64,000 nt of DNA, from contig JAKVOM010000001.1 in assembly GCA_022482815.1 (NCBI GenBank), positions 62,001 to 126,000 on the forward strand, in the 5' to 3' direction. The notes beneath the pieces were generated by a model. It made no database searches. It was not told where the DNA came from and worked only from the letters and a program-made list of their open reading frames with translations. A program made the position numbers and the translations under genes. Source of the stretch: Acidaminococcus sp. (GTDB lineage: Bacteria; Bacillota; Negativicutes; Acidaminococcales; Acidaminococcaceae). Shown one piece after another: positions 1-6,932 of this stretch (its first letter is position 1; each line of letters opens with the position of its first letter).

Positions 1-1081
1 CATCATAACGTTTCGGGTTTTTTGCCACAAACAACAAGGAGCTTAGTGAGCAGATCCGTTTTGGAATTGCTGCTAGAATTTCTTCCGGGGTTTTATCAGA
101 TTTCCCGGAAATCAATTCCTCGATTTCCGTAATACTACATTTGATTTGATTCTTCTCATTTGGGTTTTCGCTCAAGACAGATAGCGGACCGCTGAGCGAG
201 TCCACTACCTCAATCATAGTATTTGGTGATTTTCTGAGATCAGTTTCAACGTCTAAAAAAGTACGATAAATGATATTGTAAATCTTTTGATTCAAATCAG
301 TCATCTGATTCTCAGGTTGATAAAACAAATCCAGCTGCTCCACATTGTCTTTCTCTTTTTGGGCAAGATTAAGATAATGAGGAAGCGCTGTGCTAACGTC
401 ATCTTCATGTAATCCTAAGAACCGCATCAGACTTCTGTCAATGCTAAATCTATAATTACCATACTGCCAGTTACGGGTACCAACCACAAAATTTAGCAGC
501 CCGGCCCTTTCTTTTTCACGAACTTCAATACCTCTGATTATGTCTTTCACATTCATCTTACCGGCAGAAATAATTTTTTCCTCATCCGGAGTCAAAGTGA
601 ATTCTTCCGAAAAATCTTCTGGTAGAATTCCGTATTTATTCGTTGGGTACCAGTAATCCGGCGACGGGCGTTTAAAATTAGTGACATCATCATGCGTATC
701 AAAATAAATTTTTTCCACGCAGGAAAGAGGAATTTCACCAAGCAAATAAGCACCTATGCAGGTGTCAGGATTATATTCATTCAGTTTCTTCAGTTGGTAT
801 TCTAAAGAACCGTCCTTCTTCATAAGAAAAATAGCTTCATGGTCATCTTCATTCGGTTCTCTTAATTCCAATGTAATGGGGTAAACGGATTCCGGTGTTG
901 TAATCCCTTGTTCCCGCACCTTGCGGCTTAATTTTTTATGTGTGACGAACAAGAAATTTTCAGAAGTAACAGATATCGTCCTATTGCCAAGTTTATCGTG
1001 TACTACGCTGTCAGGAGCTATGATGTTACGTTCGAGATAGTCAAACAACACACTTTTATTTGAATAAAAGTAGAATTTCAT
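1..1081 (-). CDS. Unknown protein, partner of SF1 helicase-like ATPase (3' end outside window)
   Basis: An open frame runs from an ATG at 1081 through the window edge, giving at least 360 codons. It starts 16 bases after the stop of the helicase-like gene, and a ribosome site (AGAGGG) lies in that gap, so the two form one operon. The product begins MKFYFYSNKS, is rich in charged residues, and shows no signal peptide, membrane segment or catalytic motif that I recognise. I cannot assign a function. Pairing with an SF1 ATPase next to an insertion sequence suggests an accessory cassette, possibly mobile-element defence or DNA repair; that is inference from context only. The missing C-terminus could hold the informative domain. 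Confidence 0.75.
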   Translation of the reverse strand, partial: MKFYFYSNKSVLFDYLERNIIAPDSVVHDKLGNRTISVTSENFLFVTHKKLSRKVREQGITTPESVYPITLELREPNEDDHEAIFLMKKDGSLEYQLKKLNEYNPDTCIGAYLLGEIPLSCVEKIYFDTHDDVTNFKRPSPDYWYPTNKYGILPEDFSEEFTLTPDEEKIISAGKMNVKDIIRGIEVREKERAGLLNFVVGTRNWQYGNYRFSIDRSLMRFLGLHEDDVSTALPHYLNLAQKEKDNVEQLDLFYQPENQMTDLNQKIYNIIYRTFLDVETDLRKSPNTMIEVVDSLSGPLSVLSENPNEKNQIKCSITEIEELISGKSDKTPEEILAAIPKRICSLSSLLFVAKNPKRYD

Positions 1082-1097
1082 ACTAAATCCCTCTTGA

Positions 1098-2234
1098 TCA
1101 TTTCCATTCCAGTAAGTCACTGTTGTTAGTCAACACTGTCATTGTATTGATTTTCCCTTCCTTTATCACCTTACTCCAATAATAAAGATAAAGTTCGCTG
1201 ATTGCCCTCGAAGTAGCTACATATACCCTGTTTGCGTCAATTGTTGCATCCCCGGAAGATAAAATTTTATCGAACAGGGGAAGCAATACAATATCGAATT
1301 CCAATCCTTTCATGGTTCCGTATGTAAGAATTTTCACTCCAGGCTGATTAAAATCAATAGTATACTTCGGTGGCAAATGCATCTGTACATTAACAGTTTT
1401 CGGTAGTATGGCTCTCATGGATTTATATGTATTTATCTCTGCCCCTTGGTTCACAACAATAATACCGATTTCTTTCTCTTTATTTTGTTCAATGATTTTA
1501 GCCATTTCTTTGTTAAGTTCGTCAAAATTGCCTGATGCTGTTTGGGTGATAACAGGCTTCTTTCCATGATCTTCGGAAGGTGCCGGAGTTCCATTTATGC
1601 AATATAGCGCAGATACTTTTTGGATTTCAATTGTATTTCGGAAATTCCGAGTTAATTTATAATCTGTCGGTTCACATAACATTTTTAAAGTGACATATTT
1701 ATTTGTCTTATCATCCTCTATTGCCTGGTTGGGGTCAAAAAAACATGTCATATGCTCTGAAATTTTGCTCAAGATTTCAAGCAATTCAATAGGAAAGTCC
1801 TGAGATTCATCTATGACGACATGGAAATATATTCTTCCCAGCTTACCCATTCTCTCTTGTACTTTATTCCACTGTATATTCCATATCCACTTATTCCCAG
1901 CCATAGTGAACAAGTCCGTTTGGGGCCAACCTTGTTGCGTATAAACCTCCTTAAGCCAGTGATGGTATGTGCTAATTTCAATGTTCTTAAAATCTTCCTT
2001 ATCAAGGGCAGTTGAAAGAAACCCTTGCAATGGTTTGTTATAAACCAGCATTAGAACAGGCTTCCCTTCTTTCTCCTTTGAAGTTAGATTTGCCTGGTCG
2101 GCCCGATAAATTGCCATGACGGTTTTACCTGTTCCGGGACCTCCGCTAATTAACCAGTTTTTCTCGACAGACAAGTTAATAATATTCATCTGATCTACAC
2201 TTAAATCCGCGCCATCTGGCAGCTTAAATCCCAT
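1098..2234 (-). CDS. UvrD/SF1-type helicase-like ATPase
   Basis: The protein has superfamily 1 helicase motifs in order: Walker A GGPGTGKT near residue 35, Walker B VIDESQDFP (DExQ type) near 140, the motif IV-like RNFRNT near 195, a motif V-like TYGTMKGLEFD near 305 and a motif VI-like VATSRA near 340. At 378 residues it is far shorter than UvrD or PcrA (about 700), so the large 1B/2B insertions are missing; such compact ATPases are common in accessory operons. The frame extends upstream to 2321, but GGAGG sits just before the ATG at 2234 and that start leaves the usual short lead-in to Walker A. The gene is followed directly by an unknown gene in the same operon. DNA substrate and role are unknown. 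Confidence 0.85.
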   Translation of the reverse strand: MGFKLPDGADLSVDQMNIINLSVEKNWLISGGPGTGKTVMAIYRADQANLTSKEKEGKPVLMLVYNKPLQGFLSTALDKEDFKNIEISTYHHWLKEVYTQQGWPQTDLFTMAGNKWIWNIQWNKVQERMGKLGRIYFHVVIDESQDFPIELLEILSKISEHMTCFFDPNQAIEDDKTNKYVTLKMLCEPTDYKLTRNFRNTIEIQKVSALYCINGTPAPSEDHGKKPVITQTASGNFDELNKEMAKIIEQNKEKEIGIIVVNQGAEINTYKSMRAILPKTVNVQMHLPPKYTIDFNQPGVKILTYGTMKGLEFDIVLLPLFDKILSSGDATIDANRVYVATSRAISELYLYYWSKVIKEGKINTMTVLTNNSDLLEWK

Positions 2235-2523
2235 GGTTCTTCCTCCCATTGTTATATGTAAATATGAGGCCTCCACCAGTAATTCCGGTGCAGTCCTTCC
2301 CGCAGTATTCCCTGTTTTCACAGAAAGGATTCTTTATGTAAAATTAGTATACCATATCAAAAAGACATAATCTCCATAACATTTACTTTTTAAATAAGTT
2401 TCTAGTTCCTTTAACAGTGCGCCGTCCGATTGCGACCTTAAAATTCGCAGTATGTTCCCTTGAAAGAAGGTACACCGTAGCCAAACCTCCTGCGTCGGTT
2501 TGCCAAAAAATAAAAAAAATAAA

Positions 2524-2616
2524 GGGACATCATCCACCACTTTCCGGAAGGTCTGATGCCATCAGGCCTTCCTGCGGTTCCCCTTCTTCAATGTCGCTAT
2601 GGCGACGTCGAAGAAG
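2524..2616 (+). repeat. REP-like palindromic element, left copy
   Basis: The element starts GGGACATCATCC and ends in an imperfect hairpin whose arms are CTTCTTCAATGTCGC and GCGACGTCGAAGAAG around a 4-base loop. The same layout, in inverse orientation and with the same A-C mismatch and G-T pair in the stem, occurs at 4236-4301. A more distant relative is at 53955-54012. The two nearer copies bracket the IS110 transposase. Confidence 0.6.
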
Positions 2617-2624
2617 ACTAACTA

Positions 2625-3869
2625 TCATATGTCAAGTACAATGTCCTGTGAATCGGAGCTAGTATTTATCTGCTTTTGAAGCATTAATTGAGCAGATGTT
2701 TTGTATGTATTTCCTGTTGTCTGAAGTGCATAAATTAACCGTACCAACTTTTTGGCTGCATGAGAGATTGCTATGTAGTAATGCTTGCCTTCGTTTAGTT
2801 TCTTAGCTAAATATTCCCTGTAGGCTGGTTCGTACCGGCAGACGAATATCGCTGCGTTAAAGAGCGCAAATCGTAGATAACGTGACCCTCTTTTCTCCAT
2901 GTGGGCGCTTCGACCTATCCCACTTCGGCGTCCTGATTGGTTCCTGGACGGTGCAAGCCCGGCATAAGCTAGAACTTTGTCAGGAGAAGAGAACTTGGAA
3001 AAATCCCCGACTTCCGCTAAAATTGCGGCTCCTGTGACGGCACCAATCCCAGGAATTGTAAGTAAAGGTTCCGGATGCTCGCTCAGCAGCTCCTTTTCCT
3101 CAGCCTCGATTTTGCGAATTTCTTCATCATAGTCCTCAAGAATCCGGATGTTCGCCCGCAATTCATGTTCATTGCCCAGATTGTTGTGTTTACCGATAGA
3201 TTTTTTTGCCTCGTCACGAATTTGTTCAGCCAAATCCTCATTTAAGCTGCCTCTGGATGCCTTGTGAATAATGTTTTTCAAGTGTTTCAAGTTGGCGTTT
3301 GCCAGCTCCTCGGGAGTAGGATATTCCATGAATATAGCGTGAGCAGTAGCAGAATTCAGGTTCATATATTTTCCTAGTTCAGGGAAGTTGAGAACCACAA
3401 GCCGATCCACGTCTTGTTTAATCTTTGTTCTTGCCTGAACCATTCTGAACCGAGATCTGGTAAGTGACATGAGACGTTCATTGTGGTATTCTTTAGGAAC
3501 GTAGGGTTTGAGATCCAAATCGGACATGAACATACAGGCTATGAAATGAGCATCAATGCGATCGGTTTTAGTTTTGCGAAGGCTATGACTCTTTTTGTAT
3601 TGATCTGTCATCATGGGATTGAAGACATAAGTTGGTAGCCCGTTATTCAGCAGGAATCTGGTGATATTCTCGCTGTAAGGTCCGGTGGCTTCAAGCCCTA
3701 CTTTTATGTTTTCTGCCGGTTGTTTGTAAGAGCATATCTGCTTCAGCAGAAAGTCAAAGCCTTCCCAATCATTGGTAATAGTAAATTGCTTGTACCTGGA
3801 CTTATGCTCTGGGTCAAGAATGCAGCAGTCATGTTTGTCTTTGGACACATCAATTCCAACGTAGATCAT
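2625..3869 (-). CDS. IS110-family transposase (DEDD recombinase)
   Basis: This full-length 414-residue transposase has the two halves typical of IS110. The N-terminal RuvC-like DEDD domain starts MIYVGIDVSKDKHD, with further acidic residues in GLEATGPYS and TDRIDAHFIA. The C-terminal Transposase_20 domain carries the helix-hairpin motif TIPGIGAVTGA (near residue 275) and the stretch AYAGLAPSRNQSG (near 305), which includes the essential serine region. A strong AGGAGG precedes the ATG. No stop or frameshift is seen, so the enzyme may be active. It would excise and insert the element as a circular intermediate, guided by a bridge RNA in characterised relatives. Confidence 0.93.
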   Translation of the reverse strand: MIYVGIDVSKDKHDCCILDPEHKSRYKQFTITNDWEGFDFLLKQICSYKQPAENIKVGLEATGPYSENITRFLLNNGLPTYVFNPMMTDQYKKSHSLRKTKTDRIDAHFIACMFMSDLDLKPYVPKEYHNERLMSLTRSRFRMVQARTKIKQDVDRLVVLNFPELGKYMNLNSATAHAIFMEYPTPEELANANLKHLKNIIHKASRGSLNEDLAEQIRDEAKKSIGKHNNLGNEHELRANIRILEDYDEEIRKIEAEEKELLSEHPEPLLTIPGIGAVTGAAILAEVGDFSKFSSPDKVLAYAGLAPSRNQSGRRSGIGRSAHMEKRGSRYLRFALFNAAIFVCRYEPAYREYLAKKLNEGKHYYIAISHAAKKLVRLIYALQTTGNTYKTSAQLMLQKQINTSSDSQDIVLDI

Positions 3870-3884
3870 AATATAAAACCTCCT

Positions 3885-4170
3885 AAAAAATATGATGCTG
3901 AAACCACAGACTCTCTGCTATGTATCCTTGTTCTATATAAACCGTCTGGCGGTATCTAACTAATTAACATCGCTGCAAAGAGCTGTGGTTGGAGTCTTCT
4001 TCAAACCGTTAATCGGTAGGTCCTAAAACCAATCCACAGCATCTTTTACAGTGTAGCACTTTCCCCCAAAAAGAGGGTTAAAGTCCCAATACATATGATA
4101 CAAGGTCTCTACTATGAACTGCAGGCCTGCTATATTTTGTAGCAGTGAAACACTACAAGAGATTTGAAAG
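3885..4170 (-). ncRNA. Candidate bridge-RNA region of the IS110 element
   Basis: The non-coding DNA upstream of the transposase is where the bridge RNA of IS110-group elements is encoded. It can form several local hairpins, for example GGGACTTTAACCC and CCGATTAACGG on the minus strand. No target-loop or donor-loop pairing could be checked because the exact element ends are not known. This is a positional assignment only. Confidence 0.3.
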
Positions 4171-4235
4171 TCTTTACGTAGCCAGTGTTTTACTTTGCTT
4201 AAAGAAAATATAGAACACCTGTGGTAAATTCTTTA

Positions 4236-4301
4236 GGGACCCTCTTCGACGTCGCTGCGCGACATTGAAGAGGGAGGACCGCTTGCGGTGGGTGATGTCC
4301 C
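4236..4301 (+). repeat. REP-like palindromic element, right (inverted) copy
   Basis: This copy runs GGGACC, then the hairpin CCTCTTCGACGTCGC with GCGACATTGAAGAGG, then a second small hairpin (CCGCTTGCGG) and GATGTCCC. Read on the minus strand it matches the left copy at 2524-2616. It lies about 365 bases upstream of the IS110 transposase start. Confidence 0.6.
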
Positions 4302-4326
4302 TTATATCTTTTACATCTTCAGGCCT

Positions 4327-4407
4327 CCACGGGCGACACGCGACCAGCGGCCTGCGACCAGCGAAATGGGCTGCAAAACAATAATCGCACATTGTTTTGC
4401 AGCCCAT
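4327..4407 (-). terminator. Terminator hairpin with heptad-repeat tail, downstream of trxA
   Basis: A perfect 17-bp stem (4366-4407, one arm ATGGGCTGCAAAACAAT) lies downstream of trxA. On the minus strand it is followed by the tail at 4327-4363, a degenerate run of the 7-base unit GCTGGTC. The same hairpin-plus-tail pairing recurs at five other gene ends in this window with different stem sequences. The T-run is short on the minus strand and better on the plus strand. Confidence 0.6.
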
Positions 4408-4511
4408 TTTTCTAAACACTGCTTTTCCTATTTTATTTCAAAAGATCAGCTGCCGTGTAATCAGAGGAGGTCTGCTTTGCCGGCAGCGTGTCTTGAATTG
4501 TCGTCCCGGTC

Positions 4512-4829
4512 TTACAGCAGAGCCTTAATCTTGCTTTCGACGATGCTTTGGGGCACGGCACCGATAAACCCGTCTACGGTACGGCCGTCTTTGATGAAAG
4601 CGAACATAGGGATACTCGAGACGTTAAATTGCTGCGCCAGTTCCGGTTCTTCATCCACATTCACTTTGCAGACTTTTAATTTTCCCTGGTAGGCGTCAGC
4701 GATAGATGCCGTGACCGGGCCCATCATTCTGCAGGGCATGCACCAGTCGGCATAAAAATCGATCATGACGGGGATTTTGCTATTCGTAACTTCTTCCACG
4801 AAATTTTTTGCAGTAATCTTATATTCCAT
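4512..4829 (-). CDS. trxA: Thioredoxin
   Basis: The 105-residue protein has the normal length and layout of thioredoxin: a beta-alpha start, the redox centre WCMPC near residue 30, the cis-proline segment SSIPMFAFIKDG near 75, and a C-terminal helix ending SKIKALL. The second position of the active site is Met rather than the common Gly (CGPC), which changes the dipeptide between the cysteines and probably the redox potential; CMPC occurs in other anaerobe thioredoxins. It would keep cytosolic protein thiols reduced. AAGGAGGA precedes the ATG. It is transcribed divergently from an HxlR regulator over overlapping promoters, which suggests redox control of this copy. No thioredoxin reductase gene is adjacent. 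Confidence 0.95.
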   Translation of the reverse strand: MEYKITAKNFVEEVTNSKIPVMIDFYADWCMPCRMMGPVTASIADAYQGKLKVCKVNVDEEPELAQQFNVSSIPMFAFIKDGRTVDGFIGAVPQSIVESKIKALL

Positions 4830-4867
4830 AATGATTTCCTCCTTGCTAAGCAGGTTGTATATTTCCT

Positions 4868-4895
4868 TTGATAGTGCTATTATATCTGATATAAA
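4868..4895 (+). promoter_or_regulatory. Promoter of the HxlR-family gene
   Basis: TTGATA, a 16-base spacer and TATAAA are read on the plus strand, about 60 bases before the HxlR start. It occupies nearly the same DNA as the trxA promoter on the other strand. Confidence 0.6.
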
Positions 4896-4906
4896 ATACT
4901 TATCAA
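4879..4906 (-). promoter_or_regulatory. Promoter of trxA
   Basis: On the minus strand TTGATA, a 16-base spacer and a perfect TATAAT precede trxA by about 50 bases. Its -35 box overlaps the start point expected for the divergent promoter, so polymerase can probably occupy only one of the two at a time. Confidence 0.7.
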
Positions 4907-4937
4907 GTACGCAATTTAAACTTAGTGAGTACGAAAA
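4901..4937. promoter_or_regulatory. Candidate HxlR operator: direct repeats of RAGTACG
   Basis: AAGTACG at 4905-4911 and GAGTACG at 4927-4933 are direct repeats 22 bases apart, about two helical turns. They overlap the -35 region of trxA and the start of the regulator's own transcript. A dimeric winged-helix protein bound here would affect both genes. The role is inferred from position. Confidence 0.35.
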
Positions 4938-4957
4938 ACCTGAGTGAGGAAATCAAA

Positions 4958-5296
4958 ATGAAAAAAGAAACTTTATGCGACACAATCGGAGGGCCTGGAT
5001 GCGGCCTGAAACGTGTACTTGACCTTGTGGGCGGGAAATGGAAGATACTGATTCTCTGCGCCATTAACGTGCATCAGACGATGCGGTATGGGGAGCTGCG
5101 CAAAGCCATCATAGGCATCACCAATACGATGCTGGCCAATTCCCTCAAAGAACTCGAAACCGCCGGCCTTGTCACAAGAACGTTGTACGATGAGCGGCCT
5201 ATTCGCGTGGAGTACCAATTGACAGATAAGGCAAAATCCTTGATTCCTATTTTGCTGGAACTGCAGGAATGGGGCCGCGCACATCTGGATGCATAA
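4958..5296 (+). CDS. HxlR-family winged-helix transcriptional regulator
   Basis: The product is 112 residues, the usual size for HxlR/MarR-like regulators. It has the family signature around residues 13-32 (CGLKRVLDLVGGKWK), the recognition-helix region GITNTMLANSLKELE and the wing with YQLTDKAKSL. Cysteines near residues 7 and 13 are at the N-terminal position that senses thiol or aldehyde stress in HypR/YodB-type members, so redox sensing is plausible. The frame also allows a GTG start at 4925, but GAGGA sits correctly for the ATG at 4958. Divergence from trxA suggests it controls that gene. Confidence 0.9.
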   Translation: MKKETLCDTIGGPGCGLKRVLDLVGGKWKILILCAINVHQTMRYGELRKAIIGITNTMLANSLKELETAGLVTRTLYDERPIRVEYQLTDKAKSLIPILLELQEWGRAHLDA

Positions 5297-5299
5297 AAA

Positions 5300-5341
5300 G
5301 AAGGCTATGACGAAATGCAGCTGCATTTCGTCATAGCCTTC
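5300..5341 (+). terminator. Perfect 20-bp terminator hairpin after the HxlR gene
   Basis: The left arm GAAGGCTATGACGAAATGCA pairs perfectly with the right arm over about 20 bp and is followed by T5. It begins 3 bases after the stop codon. It belongs to the hairpin family that shares the heptad-repeat tail, here at 5347-5382. Confidence 0.85.
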
Positions 5342-5346
5342 TTTTT

Positions 5347-5560
5347 CGCTGGTCGCAGGTCGCTGGCCGCGGGGCGCCCGCAGAAAATAATCCACTGCTA
5401 AATGCCATAAGTCAAAAGCGCCTTTATTTTTTACCATCTGCCCGCTGCATTCTATCTCAAGAATCCGCCAAAGCAGCTGCCAGCACTACAGTGCTAACCA
5501 CTCTCCACCAGCCACTACCCACTTTACTGGGCCATATGCCAAAAGCGCTTTTTATTTTTC
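5347..5560 (+). repeat. Heptad-repeat tail followed by the 170-bp intergenic module
   Basis: 5347-5382 is a run of the 7-base unit (GCTGGTC, GCAGGTC, GCTGGCC, then a degenerate unit). 5390-5560 is nearly identical to 54020-54215 and, inverted, to 43601-43770. That module begins and ends with direct copies of a motif like ATGCCATAAGCCAAAAGCGC and contains CAGCACTACAGTGCTAAC. No open frame or promoter is evident. Confidence 0.75.
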
Positions 5561-5574
5561 CACAGCCTCTTCTT

Positions 5575-6042
5575 TTACTCCATCCGCACTTTCACAACGA
5601 TTTTCTTCACATGCTCCGGTTTACCGTCCGCTTCGCAGTTAGGACGATGAACTTCCCAGGGGAAGAAGATGGCAAAGTCACCTTTTTCCAAGGTAACGGT
5701 GTTTTCTTTCGTCGTTTTGCCATAGAAGGAAACATCATCCTTCTGCCGCCGGTCCTCGGTCATGTCAGAGACGTTTTCCACGTCTGTGGCACCGATGGTC
5801 TCCCGCCCTTCTGCCACGATCTGGATATCGATGTAGCATTCATGCTTTTCCGGACGCCGTGCATCAAAGGGTTCCGTCTCATACTCATTGACGCTGGCAA
5901 AAATGTTATCCCCGTCAATCGGTGTCTTGCCTGTGGGGATGGCGTCAAGATCAAGGTCACGCACTGCTTCGAGGGCCTTTTTGACGCGTCCCGTCATAAA
6001 GGGCAGCAGGCGGTCAATGTCTTTCTGGGTTCCTGTGATCAT
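5575..6042 (-). CDS. YhcH/YjgK/YiaL (EbgC-like) family protein
   Basis: The 155-residue protein matches the DUF386/EbgC family in length and motifs: DGDNIFASVNEYET near residue 44, EKHECYIDIQ near 65, and the metal-binding segment FFPWEVHRPN near 128 with the conserved His. Members are cupin-fold proteins found with sialic acid or other sugar catabolism, and some act as sugar anomerases. No sugar genes are visible here. It overlaps the upstream amidohydrolase gene by four bases (ATGA), so the two are translated together. Its sugar or acid substrate cannot be told from sequence. Confidence 0.88.
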   Translation of the reverse strand: MITGTQKDIDRLLPFMTGRVKKALEAVRDLDLDAIPTGKTPIDGDNIFASVNEYETEPFDARRPEKHECYIDIQIVAEGRETIGATDVENVSDMTEDRRQKDDVSFYGKTTKENTVTLEKGDFAIFFPWEVHRPNCEADGKPEHVKKIVVKVRME

Positions 6043-6932
6043 TTTGTTTCCTCCTTGGGCAGCAGTATCTGCAGTTTACTATAAATCCGCAGGGCGTTCT
6101 CATAGAAAAAGGCTTCGTGATGCTTTTCCGGGATGAGCAGGCTCAGCACATCAATATTTGTCTTCAGGTTTACGAGAGGCCAGTCCGTCCCGTACATCAC
6201 TTTATCGTAGCGGTCCATATATTCAAGCCACATGCGGAGATAGCGGAAATAATCCTCATGCTCCTTCACGTAGGCAGGACCGTCAAACTGTCCTTCCAAA
6301 AGACCTGACATATCGGTAAAGACATTTTCATTTTTCACCATCACTTCGGCCGCATCAAGCACCCAGGGATTCCCGAAATGGGCGATGACGAATTTGACCT
6401 TCGGGAACTTTACCGCAACCGGGTCGATGGTCAGAGGATGGGCATATTTGAGTTCTCCGTATCCGCCCGCCGTTTCTCCCATGTGAAAAACAACCGGCAC
6501 GTCATAGGCGGCCGCCAGTTCGTACAGAGGATAATGACGCGGATCATCGGCAAATACATGGTTATAGCCTGTGTAAATCTTGATGCCCACGCACTGCGGT
6601 GTCTTTACAAAGCGTTCGACTTCGAGAGCCGTCTTTTCCGCGTTCTCCTCCGTGAGACTGTCACTTTGGATACCGGCGCAATAGACAATCTCGGAAGGCT
6701 GATTGTAGTGATTCAAATCAAAGGGCCCGGCAAGATTCGGCACTTCCGGCACAACACCGCCGTAGGCAGCAGGTCCGCCGCTGCCGTTTCCCATCACAAT
6801 GGACATGACGACACCATTCTCATGGCAGGCCTTCAGATAATGAGCAGCCGTATTTTCGTGGCCGGCCTGACGGGCAAGTTCGTCAAACCCGGAATAACAG
6901 GCAAAATGCATATGTGCATCAATGATTTTCAT
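6039..6932 (-). CDS. Amidohydrolase-2 family metal-dependent hydrolase
   Basis: This TIM-barrel hydrolase of about 297 residues carries the metal site of the amidohydrolase-2 (ACMSD-like) family: DAHMHF at the N-terminus, a barrel His in VVFHMGE (near residue 155), IAHFGNPW (near 190) and the C-terminal Asp in YGTDWP (near 250). Family members decarboxylate or hydrolyse small cyclic or aromatic acids and lactones; the substrate here is not predictable. The start at 6932 is chosen because GGTGA precedes it, but an ATG nine bases upstream (6941) is possible. The gene overlaps the lipase gene before it and the YhcH-family gene after it, so all three probably share a transcript. Confidence 0.85.
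   Translation of the reverse strand: MKIIDAHMHFACYSGFDELARQAGHENTAAHYLKACHENGVVMSIVMGNGSGGPAAYGGVVPEVPNLAGPFDLNHYNQPSEIVYCAGIQSDSLTEENAEKTALEVERFVKTPQCVGIKIYTGYNHVFADDPRHYPLYELAAAYDVPVVFHMGETAGGYGELKYAHPLTIDPVAVKFPKVKFVIAHFGNPWVLDAAEVMVKNENVFTDMSGLLEGQFDGPAYVKEHEDYFRYLRMWLEYMDRYDKVMYGTDWPLVNLKTNIDVLSLLIPEKHHEAFFYENALRIYSKLQILLPKEETK

Larger units (their letters stand above)
2617..4235 (-). mobile_element. IS110-family insertion sequence (approximate bounds)
   Basis: The bounds are set only by the two inverted REP-like copies, which face each other across this segment; IS110 elements lack clear terminal inverted repeats and usually make no target duplication, so the true ends may lie inside. 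The segment holds one intact transposase of 414 residues plus about 365 bases of non-coding DNA upstream of it, where IS110-group elements encode their bridge RNA. IS110 members often insert at or near REP palindromes, which would fit the flanks. Confidence 0.6.
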
